Positions 1 to 8,558 of a stretch of DNA of 64,000 nt are shown here, piece by piece (position 1 is the stretch's first letter; each line of letters opens with the position of its first letter). The translations under genes were made by a program, and so were the position numbers. Below the pieces are notes generated by a model that had not been told where the DNA came from, made no database searches, and worked only from the letters and a program-made list of their open reading frames with translations. The stretch is taken from NCBI RefSeq assembly GCF_014196505.1, contig NZ_JACIDW010000005.1, positions 62,001 through 126,000 of the forward strand, written 5' to 3'. This DNA comes from Rhizobium metallidurans. GTDB taxonomy: Bacteria; Pseudomonadota; Alphaproteobacteria; Rhizobiales; Rhizobiaceae.

Positions 1-1295
1 CGAAGGTTCTCCACCCGGTGGCCAATCGTCCGATGATCGCCCATGTCGTCGAAGCCGTGGCCAAGACCGATATCGGCGCTGTGGCGCTCGTGGTCGGCCG
101 CGATGCCGACGAGGTTGCCAAGGCCGCCGCGGTCGGTGGCGTCGAGATCGAGGCCTATCTGCAGAAGGAACGGCTCGGCACCGGCCATGCGGTGCTCGCG
201 GCGCGCGATGCCATTGCCCGAGGCTATGACGATGTGATCGTAACTTACGGCGACGTTCCCCTGCAGACCGAAGCGCCGCTCAAGGCGGCACGCCAGGCGC
301 TGGCCGATGGCAGCGATATCGTCGTCATCGGTTTCCACACCGGCAAGCCGACCGGCTACGGCCGCCTGCTGGTCAAGGACGGCGAGCTGATCGCCATCCG
401 CGAGGAAAAGGATGCGACCGACGCCGAGCGCGCCGTCACCTGGTGCAACAGCGGCCTGATGGCGATCAACGGCCGCAAGGCGCTGGAGTTGCTGGCGCTG
501 ATCGGCAACAACAATGCCAAGGGCGAATATTATCTGACCGATCTCGTCGAGATCGCCCGCTCGCAGGGTGGCCGCGTCACCGCGGTCGATGCCCCCGAGG
601 TCGAAATGACCGGCACCAACAACCGCGCGGAACTTGCCGTCATCGAGCGTCTCTGGCAGGAGCGCCGTCGCCACGAACTGATGCTGTCGGGCGTCAGCAT
701 GATCGCGCCCGAAACCGTCTTCCTGTCATACGACACAGTCATCGGCCAGGATGCGCTGATCGAGCCGAACGTGGTCTTCGGCCCCGGCGTGGTGATCGAC
801 GGTGGTGCCATCATCCATGCCTTCTCGCACATCGAGGGCGCGCATGTCAGCGCCGGCGCGACGGTCGGTCCCTTTGCGCGGCTGCGGCCGGGCGCGGATC
901 TCGCCGAGGGATCGAAGGTCGGCAATTTCTGCGAGGTGAAGAACGGCAAGGTGGGCGAGGGCGCCAAGGTCAACCATCTGACCTATATCGGCGACGCCCG
1001 CATCGGCGCCGGCGCCAATATCGGCGCTGGCACGATCACCTGCAACTACGACGGCGTCAACAAGAGCGAGACCGTGATCGGCGCGCATGCCTTCGTCGGA
1101 TCGAACTCCTCGCTGGTCGCGCCCGTCAGCATCGGCGACAACGCCTACATCGCCTCGGGCAGCGTCATCACCAATGACGTGCCGGCCGACGCGCTGGCGT
1201 TCGGGCGCGCGCGCCAGGAAATCAAGCCCGGCCGCGCCAAGATCCTGCGCGAACTGGCGCTTGCGAAGAAGGCCGCGAAGAAGGCGAAAGGCTGA
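1..1295 (+). CDS. glmU: GlmU, bifunctional UDP-GlcNAc pyrophosphorylase / GlcN-1-P acetyltransferase (5' partial)
   Basis: The reading frame is open from the first bases (codons from position 3 read [11 protein letters not shown]), so about 25 N-terminal residues with the nucleotide-binding loop lie outside the window. The GTG at 18 is internal and not the start. The visible part has the nucleotidyltransferase domain over about its first 200 residues, then a left-handed beta-helix of hexapeptide repeats (for example [18 protein letters not shown]), the acetyltransferase half. The enzyme acetylates glucosamine-1-phosphate and couples it to UTP, giving UDP-GlcNAc for peptidoglycan and lipid A in the cytoplasm. 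glmS, which supplies the pathway, follows 108 bases downstream on the same strand. Confidence 0.97.
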   Translation, partial: KVLHPVANRPMIAHVVEAVAKTDIGAVALVVGRDADEVAKAAAVGGVEIEAYLQKERLGTGHAVLAARDAIARGYDDVIVTYGDVPLQTEAPLKAARQALADGSDIVVIGFHTGKPTGYGRLLVKDGELIAIREEKDATDAERAVTWCNSGLMAINGRKALELLALIGNNNAKGEYYLTDLVEIARSQGGRVTAVDAPEVEMTGTNNRAELAVIERLWQERRRHELMLSGVSMIAPETVFLSYDTVIGQDALIEPNVVFGPGVVIDGGAIIHAFSHIEGAHVSAGATVGPFARLRPGADLAEGSKVGNFCEVKNGKVGEGAKVNHLTYIGDARIGAGANIGAGTITCNYDGVNKSETVIGAHAFVGSNSSLVAPVSIGDNAYIASGSVITNDVPADALAFGRARQEIKPGRAKILRELALAKKAAKKAKG

Positions 1296-1311
1296 TTGTC
1301 TTCGTAACGTG

Positions 1312-1332
1312 CGGTCACCGAAAGTGACCGCC
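1312..1332 (+). other. Hairpin between glmU and glmS
   Basis: Perfect 8-bp stem GCGGTCAC / GTGACCGC with a CGAAA loop, 17 bases after the glmU stop. No T-run follows directly (a run of A follows instead), so it is not a classical Rho-independent terminator. It may be a 3'-end stabilising or partial-attenuation structure between the two aminosugar genes. Confidence 0.4.
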
Positions 1333-1403
1333 GAGCCGATTGAGAAAAAAGCGAAAATTGTTACGACTGCCTGCAATTGATTGCTGGCCCTGAGGATTTC
1401 TTT

Positions 1404-3230
1404 ATGTGTGGTATTGTTGGTATCGTTGGTAACAGCCCTGTGGCGGTGCGTCTGGTCGATGCGCTGAAGCGGCTTGAATATCGCGGTTATGATTCGGCTG
1501 GCGTTGCTACCATTCACGACGGCGCCATGGACCGCCGTCGCGCCGAAGGCAAACTCTTCAATCTCGAAAAGCGCCTCGATGCCGAGCCGCTGGCCGGCAC
1601 GATCGGTATCGCCCACACCCGCTGGGCGACGCACGGCGTCCCCAACGAAACCAACGCCCACCCGCATTTCGTCAAGGGCGTCGCCGTCGTACATAACGGG
1701 ATCATCGAGAATTTCTCCGAGTTGCGCGACGAACTGACCGCCGAGGGCGCCGTGTTCGAAACGCAGACCGACACCGAAGTCGTGGCGCATCTTGTCGCCA
1801 AGTATCTCGGCGAAGGCCTCGAGCCGCGCGCGGCGATGATGAAGATGCTGAACCGCGTGACCGGCGCCTACGCGCTGGCCGTCATGCTGCAGAAGGACCC
1901 CGGCACGATCATGGCGGCGCGCTCCGGTCCGCCGCTCGCAATCGGCTACGGCAAGGGCGAGATGTTTCTGGGCTCCGATGCCATCGCGCTGTCGCCTTTC
2001 ACAAGCGAGATCACCTACCTCGTCGACGGCGACTGGGCGGTTCTGACGAAGGATGGCGCGACCATCCTCGATTTCGCCGGCAACGAAGTCTCGCGTCCGC
2101 GCCAGATCTCGCAGACGACGGCCTACGTTGTCGACAAGGGCAACCATCGCCACTTCATGGAAAAGGAAATCTACGAGCAGCCCGAGGTCATCTCGCACGC
2201 GCTCAGCCAGTATGTGGATTTCGTCAGCAACACGCTGAGCGCCAACACGGCGGCGATCGATTTCAAATCGGTGAGCGGCCTGGCGATTTCCGCCTGCGGC
2301 ACCGCCTATCTCGCGGGTCTCGTCGGGAAATACTGGTTCGAGCGCTATGCGCGCCTGCCTGTCGAGATCGACGTCGCCTCGGAGTTCCGCTACCGCGAGA
2401 TGCCTCTGTCGCCGACGCAGGCGGCACTCTTCATCTCTCAATCGGGCGAAACCGCCGATACGCTGGCCTCGCTGCGTTACTGCAAGGACAACGGCCTGAA
2501 GATCGGCGCCGTCGTCAACGTCAGGGAATCGACGATCGCCCGTGAATCGGATGCGATCTTCCCGATCATGGCCGGCCCCGAAATCGGCGTCGCCTCCACC
2601 AAGGCCTTCACCTGCCAATTGGCCGTGCTGGCATCGCTGGCGCTCGGCGCGGGCAAGGCGAGGGGAACGATCAGCCCGGATCAGGAAAAGGAGATGGTGC
2701 GCCATCTCGCCGAAATGCCACGCATCATGAGCCGCGTGCTCAACGCCATCCAGCCGCAGATGGAAACGCTGTCGCGCGAGCTGTCGAAGTGCAAGGACGT
2801 GCTATATCTCGGCCGCGGCACCAGCTACCCGCTCGCCATGGAAGGCGCGCTGAAGCTCAAGGAAATCTCCTACATCCACGCCGAAGGCTATGCCGCGGGC
2901 GAGTTGAAGCATGGCCCGATCGCGCTGATCGACGAGAACATGCCTGTCATCGTCATCGCCCCTTATGACCGCTTCTTCGAAAAGACCGTGTCCAACATGC
3001 AGGAAGTGGCTGCCCGCGGCGGCCGGATCATCTTCATCACCGATGAAGCGGGTGCCGCCCACTCCAAGCTTCCGACCATGGCGACGATCGTTCTTCCGAA
3101 CGTCGACGAGATCATCGCGCCGATGATCTTCTCGCTGCCGATCCAGCTCCTGGCCTATCACACGGCGGTCTTCATGGGCACCGACGTCGATCAGCCGCGC
3201 AATCTGGCAAAGTCGGTCACTGTCGAGTGA
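1404..3230 (+). CDS. glmS: GlmS, glutamine-fructose-6-phosphate aminotransferase (isomerizing)
   Basis: 608 residues, the usual family length. The start is the ATG at 1404, because the mature enzyme must expose Cys2 as the N-terminal nucleophile (MCGIVGIVG); a GAGGA ribosome site lies at 1392-1396. The N-terminal class II glutamine amidotransferase domain (about 1-220, with HTRWATHG) releases ammonia. Two SIS sugar-isomerase domains follow (about 285-420 and 455-595), and the tail ends DQPRNLAKSVTVE as in the family. It makes glucosamine-6-phosphate from fructose-6-phosphate and glutamine, the first committed step towards UDP-GlcNAc. The partner gene glmU is immediately upstream. No glmS ribozyme-like leader was recognised. 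Confidence 0.98.
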   Translation: MCGIVGIVGNSPVAVRLVDALKRLEYRGYDSAGVATIHDGAMDRRRAEGKLFNLEKRLDAEPLAGTIGIAHTRWATHGVPNETNAHPHFVKGVAVVHNGIIENFSELRDELTAEGAVFETQTDTEVVAHLVAKYLGEGLEPRAAMMKMLNRVTGAYALAVMLQKDPGTIMAARSGPPLAIGYGKGEMFLGSDAIALSPFTSEITYLVDGDWAVLTKDGATILDFAGNEVSRPRQISQTTAYVVDKGNHRHFMEKEIYEQPEVISHALSQYVDFVSNTLSANTAAIDFKSVSGLAISACGTAYLAGLVGKYWFERYARLPVEIDVASEFRYREMPLSPTQAALFISQSGETADTLASLRYCKDNGLKIGAVVNVRESTIARESDAIFPIMAGPEIGVASTKAFTCQLAVLASLALGAGKARGTISPDQEKEMVRHLAEMPRIMSRVLNAIQPQMETLSRELSKCKDVLYLGRGTSYPLAMEGALKLKEISYIHAEGYAAGELKHGPIALIDENMPVIVIAPYDRFFEKTVSNMQEVAARGGRIIFITDEAGAAHSKLPTMATIVLPNVDEIIAPMIFSLPIQLLAYHTAVFMGTDVDQPRNLAKSVTVE

Positions 3231-3345
3231 GGCCGGCCGACCTAGTCTTGTGCGGCGCGGCGAATTCTGTCAGTTTTTCTCATGGAAAGCATGGGGGCAC
3301 TGATTTCCGATCGCAGCTAAACTCAACGGAGTTCGTCGGCATACG

Positions 3346-4050
3346 ATGACGGAAAAACTGCCTCGATTGTCGGTCGCGACCCGCATCAGAAACAATTTTC
3401 TGGCGGGCATCATCATCTGCGCGCCGATCGCCATCACGCTCTGGCTGACATGGTCGGTGGTGCGCTGGGCCGATAGCTGGGTGAAGCCCTATCTTCCGGC
3501 GCGCTACGATCCCGACAACTACCTGAACTTCGCCATGCCGGGCTCCGGCCTGCTGATCGGCCTGATCATCATCACGCTCATCGGCTTTCTCGGCAAGAAC
3601 CTGATCGGCCAGCAGATCGTGATGTTCAGCGAGTCTCTCGTGCGCCGCGTGCCGTTGGTCCGCGTCATCTACAAGAGCGTCAAGCAGATCTTCGAGACGG
3701 TGCTGAAGGAACGCAGCAACTCGTTCAAGAAGGTCGGGCTGATCGAATATCCAAGCCCGGGCCTTTGGGCGATGGTGTTCATCGCGACCGATGCGAAGGG
3801 CGAGATCGCCTCGAAGTTCAACGCCATGGGCCACGACATGGTCAGCGTCTTCCTGCCGCCGACCCCGGTGCCGACGGCGGGCTTCCTGATCTTCGTGCCG
3901 CGCGAAAAGATCGTGCTTCTCGACATGTCGCCGGAGGATGCGGCGAAGCTTCTGATCTCGGGTGGCCTCGTGACGCCGGAAGAACTCGCCTCGCAGATCG
4001 CAGCACCCGAAGCCGTGCGCAAGCCGTTGCCCGCGCCGGTCGAGATGTAG
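3346..4050 (+). CDS. DUF502 family membrane protein
   Basis: 234 residues matching the DUF502 family. It has a short cytoplasmic N-terminus, a first membrane span at about residues 18-40 (LAGIIICAPIAITLWLTW), a second at about 66-87 (GSGLLIGLIIITLIGFLG), then the conserved stretch VRRVPLVRVIYKSVKQIFET and a soluble beta-rich C-terminal domain. The family's function is unknown; distant plant members are called LIKE-COV proteins. It lies 115 bases after glmS and its stop is six bases from the converging deformylase-like gene. No catalytic residues are evident. Confidence 0.9.
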   Translation: MTEKLPRLSVATRIRNNFLAGIIICAPIAITLWLTWSVVRWADSWVKPYLPARYDPDNYLNFAMPGSGLLIGLIIITLIGFLGKNLIGQQIVMFSESLVRRVPLVRVIYKSVKQIFETVLKERSNSFKKVGLIEYPSPGLWAMVFIATDAKGEIASKFNAMGHDMVSVFLPPTPVPTAGFLIFVPREKIVLLDMSPEDAAKLLISGGLVTPEELASQIAAPEAVRKPLPAPVEM

Positions 4051-4055
4051 GCCGA

Positions 4056-4550
4056 TCAGCCGCCGGCTTTTTCCCACTTCTTCAGCAACCGGTCACGCTT
4101 CAGCTTCGACAGACGCTGCAGCCAGAAAATGCCGTCGAGCTGGTCGATCTCGTGTTGGATGCAGATGGCAAGGAAGCCTTTTGCGTCCTCCTCATGCATC
4201 TTCCCCTCGACATCGTGATAGCGAAACCGGATCGCCTCCGGCCTGATCACCTCGTCGGTCGCTCCGGACATCGAGACGCTCCCCTCCGTATTGCGGCTGG
4301 TCTCCTCGGATGCACTGATGATCTCCGGATTGATGTAGATCCGCACCCCATCCTCTCGGGCAAGCTCGATGACCGTTACGCGCTCGAACACCCCGATATG
4401 CGCCGCGGTGATGCCGACACCCGGCGCCGCTCGCATCGTATCGAGGAGATCGCCGACAAGTGTGCGCAACGCTTCGTCGAAGACCGTCACCGGCGCGCAG
4501 CGGGTTTTAAGACCTGGGTGAGGGAAGCGTAAAATGGCGCGGACGGTCAC
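4056..4550 (-). CDS. Peptide deformylase-like protein with a degenerate active site
   Basis: 164 residues with the overall deformylase fold pattern, but the metal site is broken. Motif I is GVGITAAHIG (44-53) where active enzymes have GxGLAAPQ. The second motif, normally EGCLS with a metal-binding Cys, reads EGSVS (89-93, Ser at 91). The third, normally HExxH, reads HEIDQ (133-137), so the second His is Gln. Two of three metal ligands are absent, so classical N-formylmethionine deformylation is unlikely. Such paralogues are still annotated as deformylase in rhizobia beside a true Def. A binding or regulatory role is possible but is inference. Confidence 0.85.
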   Translation of the reverse strand: MTVRAILRFPHPGLKTRCAPVTVFDEALRTLVGDLLDTMRAAPGVGITAAHIGVFERVTVIELAREDGVRIYINPEIISASEETSRNTEGSVSMSGATDEVIRPEAIRFRYHDVEGKMHEEDAKGFLAICIQHEIDQLDGIFWLQRLSKLKRDRLLKKWEKAGG

Positions 4551-4719
4551 GAAAATCTCTCCTGATTTGAGACCTTTCGAAACTATCGTCCGGCTGGCGA
4601 ATTGTCATCCGCATGAACGGTTTAACGCTGGACGTTCCCATGTCCTTAAGCTAGCAGGGATGGACTTCCGGTGTATCGAAGAACTCTAAACTTCGAGAGA
4701 GATGCGAGGGGCGGCAAAG

Positions 4720-6132
4720 ATGACGAACGACGCAGAAGAGCTCGTCCGCACGCGTCCTGAGGACAACGAAGCCGACCTCTACGACGAGAACGGAAACGTC
4801 CGCGGCGACTTCCTGGCGCTAGTCGGCGCGGCCATCGCCGACCGCGATACGATCTTCCTCAGGCAGCATGTGGCGCGCCTGCACGAATCGGAGCTGGGCG
4901 ATCTGCTGGAATCGATCCAGCCCGATCAGCGTCTGGCGCTCGTCCAGCTGCTCGGCGACCAGTTCGACATGACGGCGCTGACAGAGGTCGACGAGGCGAT
5001 CCGCCGCGAGATCGTCGACCAGATGCCGAACGAACAGATCGCGGCGGCGATCGGCGAGCTCGATTCCGACGACGCCGTCTATATTCTCGAGGATCTCGAC
5101 CAGGAAGATCGCGACGAGATCCTGGCGCAACTGCCGTTCACCGAGCGCGTTCGCCTGCGCCGGGCACTCGATTATCCCGAAAGTTCCGCCGGTCGCCGCA
5201 TGCAGACGGAGTTCGTCGCCGTGCCGCCGTTCTGGACGGTCGGCCAGACGATCGACTATATGCGCGACGAGGAGAATCTGCCGGAATCTTTCTCGCAGAT
5301 CTTCGTCATCGATCCGACATTCAGGCTGCTCGGCGCCATCGACCTCGACAAGATCCTGCGTACCAAGCGGCAGAACAAGATCGAAACGATCATGCGCGAG
5401 ACCAACCACCCGATCCCGGCCGAAATGGACCAGGAAGAGGCCGCGCAGCTCTTCGAGCAATACGACCTTCTCTCCGCCGCCGTCGTCGATGAGAACGACC
5501 GCTTGGTCGGTGTGCTGACGATCGACGACGTTGTCGACGTCATCCACGAAGAGGCCGATGAGGATATCAAGCGCCTCGGCGGTGTCGGCGACGAAGAGCT
5601 GTCGGACAACGTCTCCTCGACCGTCAGATCGCGTTTCCTGTGGCTGGCGATCAATCTGGGCACCGCGCTCATCTCGGCCAGCGTCATCGGCTTGTTCGAC
5701 GAATCGATCGAGAAGATGATCGCGCTTGCCGTATTGATGCCGATCGTCGCTTCCATGGGCGGCAATGCCGGCACGCAGACGATGACCGTGACCGTGCGCG
5801 CGCTCGCGACCGGCGATCTCGACATCTACAATGCCGGGCGCGTCATTCGAAGGGAGGCGGCCGTCGGTCTTGCCAATGGCGTCATGTTCTCGACGATCAT
5901 GGGCACCATCGCGGCCACATGGTTCGGCGATTATCAACTCGGCTTCGTCATCGGCGCGGCGATGATCATCAACCTCTTCGCCGCCGCGCTCGCCGGCATT
6001 CTTCTGCCGTTGCTGCTCGACAAGATTGGTGCCGATCCCGCCATCGCCTCGTCGGTTTTCGTAACCATGGTCACTGACTGTACCGGCTTCTTTGCTTTTC
6101 TGGGGATCGCCACCTGGTGGTTTGGCATATAG
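4720..6132 (+). CDS. mgtE: MgtE-type magnesium transporter
   Basis: 470 residues from the chosen ATG at 4720 (MTNDAEEL), preceded by GAGG. An in-frame ATG at 4702 would add six residues and cannot be excluded. Domain order is typical: acidic N-terminal MgtE_N superhelical domain (about 30-135), a tandem CBS pair (about 140-265) that senses cytosolic Mg2+, a connecting helix, then a membrane domain of about five spans from residue 305 on (containing GGNAGTQT). It imports Mg2+ down its gradient and is gated by the CBS/N domains. The 170-base region upstream shows no riboswitch I can name. Confidence 0.95.
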   Translation: MTNDAEELVRTRPEDNEADLYDENGNVRGDFLALVGAAIADRDTIFLRQHVARLHESELGDLLESIQPDQRLALVQLLGDQFDMTALTEVDEAIRREIVDQMPNEQIAAAIGELDSDDAVYILEDLDQEDRDEILAQLPFTERVRLRRALDYPESSAGRRMQTEFVAVPPFWTVGQTIDYMRDEENLPESFSQIFVIDPTFRLLGAIDLDKILRTKRQNKIETIMRETNHPIPAEMDQEEAAQLFEQYDLLSAAVVDENDRLVGVLTIDDVVDVIHEEADEDIKRLGGVGDEELSDNVSSTVRSRFLWLAINLGTALISASVIGLFDESIEKMIALAVLMPIVASMGGNAGTQTMTVTVRALATGDLDIYNAGRVIRREAAVGLANGVMFSTIMGTIAATWFGDYQLGFVIGAAMIINLFAAALAGILLPLLLDKIGADPAIASSVFVTMVTDCTGFFAFLGIATWWFGI

Positions 6133-6156
6133 GCCGCTCGCAACCGGGTTGCACAA

Positions 6157-6185
6157 ATTGACTATTACGTAAAAGTCAATATTAT
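6157..6185 (+). promoter_or_regulatory. MerR-type promoter/operator
   Basis: Inverted repeat ATTGACT (6157-6163) / AGTCAAT (6174-6180) around ATTACGTAAA. It embeds a TTGACT -35 (6158-6163) and a TATTAT -10 (6180-6185) separated by 16 bases. Placing a dyad between -35 and -10 is how MerR proteins regulate promoters, and a MerR gene starts 24 bases downstream, so autoregulation is the simplest reading. Confidence 0.6.
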
Positions 6186-6209
6186 GGGTTCCTGAAAATC
6201 GAGGGATCC

Positions 6210-6602
6210 ATGCCGGTTAGCAAGTATTACAGCATCACGGAGTTGACGCGCGAATTCGGAGTTTCGACGCGCACGCTTCGCTTTTATGAAGACGAAGGTC
6301 TCATCCATCCGGAGCGTCGCGGTCGCACGCGGCTGTTTCGCCCGACCGACCGGCGCCTGATCCAGGAAATCCTGCGCGGTCGCCGCATCGGCTTCACCAT
6401 CGCCGAAATTCGCGAAATCATCCAGGTCTACAAGGAGCCGCCGGGCGAGCTTGGGCAGCTGAAGCTGCTGATGAAGCGCGTCGACGAGAAGCGCGACGAT
6501 CTGCGCCAGAAGCGTAAGGACATCGACGATACCTTGGCCGAATTGGACAACATCGAGGAGGCCTGCCTTGGCCGCCTCGCCGAGATCGGTGTCGGCACCT
6601 GA
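6210..6602 (+). CDS. MerR family transcriptional regulator
   Basis: 130 residues. An N-terminal winged helix-turn-helix (about 7-70; SITELTREFGVSTRTLRFYE) is followed by a charged coiled-coil dimerisation helix (about 80-120). No cysteine cluster typical of metal sensors is present; the only Cys is near residue 119. The sequence resembles the LiuR-like MerR group, which controls branched-chain amino-acid and fatty-acid catabolism genes in proteobacteria, but no such genes are next to it here, so the regulon is not assigned. The dyad promoter directly upstream suggests self-control. Confidence 0.88.
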   Translation: MPVSKYYSITELTREFGVSTRTLRFYEDEGLIHPERRGRTRLFRPTDRRLIQEILRGRRIGFTIAEIREIIQVYKEPPGELGQLKLLMKRVDEKRDDLRQKRKDIDDTLAELDNIEEACLGRLAEIGVGT

Positions 6603-6611
6603 TCAGGCACT

Positions 6612-6630
6612 GCGCCCCTTATTGGGGCGC
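6612..6630. other. GC hairpin at convergent gene ends
   Basis: GCGCCCC TTATT GGGGCGC, a 7-bp perfect stem that spans the stop codon of the leftward DUF1624 gene, 10 bases after the merR stop. No T-run on either side. Probably a bidirectional 3'-end structure. Confidence 0.4.
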
Positions 6631-7605
6631 TGCGCTGCATTCGCTGGCAAGGCTGAGGATACGACCGTCATCTGGCTTGATCTCGCCGGATTGAAACGGC
6701 GTGAAGAGCTGCTGTTCCTGAAGTTTGTCGAGCGTGCACTGGCAGAAGCTGCGGCAAAGCGCTTGGCCCTGCTCGACGGTGCAGGATGTGTTGCACTGCT
6801 GCAGGTAGGTCTCCGCGGGATCCGGCTTGGCCGGCGGCACGACGTAAGCCATGGCGAAGGCGATCGAGATCAGCACCGGCTGATGGATCAGGTAGAAGGA
6901 GAGGCTGCGACGGCCAATCTTGGCAAGCAGGCTTGACCCCGTTCCCATGGCCGCCAGTTTTGCTGGCAGTTCCGTTCTGATAGCGAGCGCCGCGCTCGTG
7001 AACCCGAGCAGAAATGGCACGATCCAGGGGAACAGCGGGACATAGTCGTTGGAGCGCTGCGGCATCTCCGCGAAGCCGATCCAGGCAAGATAGCGCGGGT
7101 TGAAGAACGGCCAGCGCAGGATACCCGGCGATACAAAGGTATCGGCGATCCACGCGGCCGTCGCCACCACCGTGAGGACGATGATGACCGGCAGGGGCAG
7201 CCGCAAGAGCAGCATGCCGATCACGCTCAGCACGGCGATGGAGTGCAGGATCCCGAAGAAAATCCATTCTCCCGGTGTCAGGAAGTAGGTCGCGACAGAG
7301 ATGGCGGCGGCCGCCGCGACAATCATCCCCAGCCGTTTCCAGAACGATTTCCAGCGTGTCTCTGGCGTATTGGCGAGCACGAGGCTGACGCCGACGATAA
7401 ACACGAAGGTGGATGCGATGGAGCGCGCGTAGAGCTTCATCCAGCCGGTCGTGGCCGTGCTCGGCGGAAGGTAGCCGACGAGTTCGATATCCCAGCCGAA
7501 ATGATAGGTCGCCATGGCGATCAGCGCCGCGCCACGCAGCGTATCGAGCAGGCCGATGCGCGGCAGTTTAGGCCTCCCGGCGGTATCCGTCGTTGCAACA
7601 GTCAT
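6619..7605 (-). CDS. DUF1624 / heparan-alpha-glucosaminide N-acetyltransferase-like membrane protein
   Basis: 328 residues with about eight hydrophobic spans. The N-terminal stretch RIGLLDTLRGAALIAMATYH matches the catalytic domain of the HGSNAT/DUF1624 acyltransferases; a conserved His in the first span (AMATYHFGWD) fits the acetyl-transfer His. A second family mark is SLSFYLIHQP near residue 234. The C-terminal 60 residues are unusual: a soluble Cys-rich tail (QQCNTSC, LCRSFCQC). Its start follows the stop of the upstream DUF599 gene directly (TGA then ATG), so the two are co-translated. Substrate unknown. Confidence 0.85.
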   Translation of the reverse strand: MTVATTDTAGRPKLPRIGLLDTLRGAALIAMATYHFGWDIELVGYLPPSTATTGWMKLYARSIASTFVFIVGVSLVLANTPETRWKSFWKRLGMIVAAAAAISVATYFLTPGEWIFFGILHSIAVLSVIGMLLLRLPLPVIIVLTVVATAAWIADTFVSPGILRWPFFNPRYLAWIGFAEMPQRSNDYVPLFPWIVPFLLGFTSAALAIRTELPAKLAAMGTGSSLLAKIGRRSLSFYLIHQPVLISIAFAMAYVVPPAKPDPAETYLQQCNTSCTVEQGQALCRSFCQCTLDKLQEQQLFTPFQSGEIKPDDGRILSLASECSAAPQ

Positions 7606-8373
7606 TCACAGGCCCCCATGTGAGTCGTTTCCGTCGGCTGACGGTCTAGTGCGGGGAATAGGAGAAAGGTGGAGATTTGATGACGGGTCACGATCCATGA
7701 TCGCCAATCGTGCCTCCGAGAAGAACTGCCGCCGCGCGAGAACCACGATGACAATGGTGGTCGTCACCATGAAGACGTAGGGATTGATGAACCAGCCGAG
7801 ATAGCCGATCGACAGGAAGATCGCCCGGAGCCCCTCGTTGAAATGACCGCCGGCGATGATGTTCATGCGGATGACGCGCTCGGCGGCCCGCTCCGCCGCG
7901 AGAACGTCGTTTTCGCAATCGCGCATCATCGGGATGGCGCCGAAGAGAATGGTACAGTAGTTGAACAGCCGGTAGGACCAGCCGAACTTGAAGAAGGCAT
8001 AGCCGAACAGAACGGCTAGCCCGCCTACCTTCATCTCGAACCCCACGCGGCCACTCTGCAAGACCAGCGGTACGTCGGCCAACACCGCATCGACCTTGTC
8101 CGCCGCCCCGAGCAACGCAAAGCAGCTGCCGATCGCGAAGATCGAGGTGGAGGCGAAAAAGGCTGTGCCGTTCTGCAGGCCCGCCATGATCTGCGTATCG
8201 ATCATCTTCAGATCGCGGCGCAGTGAATTGTAAATCCACTCGCGCCGACGCTCGATCATCGCATGCGTCAGGCTGGTGCGGCCGAAGAGACTGGCGCTCC
8301 GCAGCAGCCGGGCGTAACCGAACCACGTGAGTGCGAAGAAGCACAGGGCGATGTAATCTGCTGTCGTCATCAT
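7606..8373 (-). CDS. DUF599 family membrane protein
   Basis: 255 residues with four or five predicted membrane spans (about 8-25, 68-90, 115-140, 190-225) and the DUF599 pattern, including YARLLRSASLF near the N-terminus and RREWIYNSLRRDLKMIDTQ after the first span. The function of this family is not known. The stop codon abuts the start of the DUF1624 acyltransferase-like gene, so the pair forms one operon. It is divergent from the serine dehydratase gene, with 185 bases between them that must hold both promoters. Confidence 0.85.
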   Translation of the reverse strand: MMTTADYIALCFFALTWFGYARLLRSASLFGRTSLTHAMIERRREWIYNSLRRDLKMIDTQIMAGLQNGTAFFASTSIFAIGSCFALLGAADKVDAVLADVPLVLQSGRVGFEMKVGGLAVLFGYAFFKFGWSYRLFNYCTILFGAIPMMRDCENDVLAAERAAERVIRMNIIAGGHFNEGLRAIFLSIGYLGWFINPYVFMVTTTIVIVVLARRQFFSEARLAIMDRDPSSNLHLSPIPRTRPSADGNDSHGGL

Positions 8374-8558
8374 TATATTGATTCAGTCCTTCTCCACGCG
8401 CCCACTCTATAGATGCAAGCGCTGACCGCAACAACACACGGATAGGGAACCTTTCACAGGATGATGTCGCACGCGTGAAATGCTATGTCGGTGAACCGAA
8501 CGGATCGCAGGCCGCGCTGGCGTAGCCTGAACAAGCAAATTCTCAACAGGACGCACCC

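Noticed and set aside
726..2705. Very long leftward open frame opposite glmU/glmS
   Set aside because: It is the antisense shadow of two certain genes. High GC leaves the antisense frame open, and its sequence is Arg/Asp/Gly-rich with no domain.
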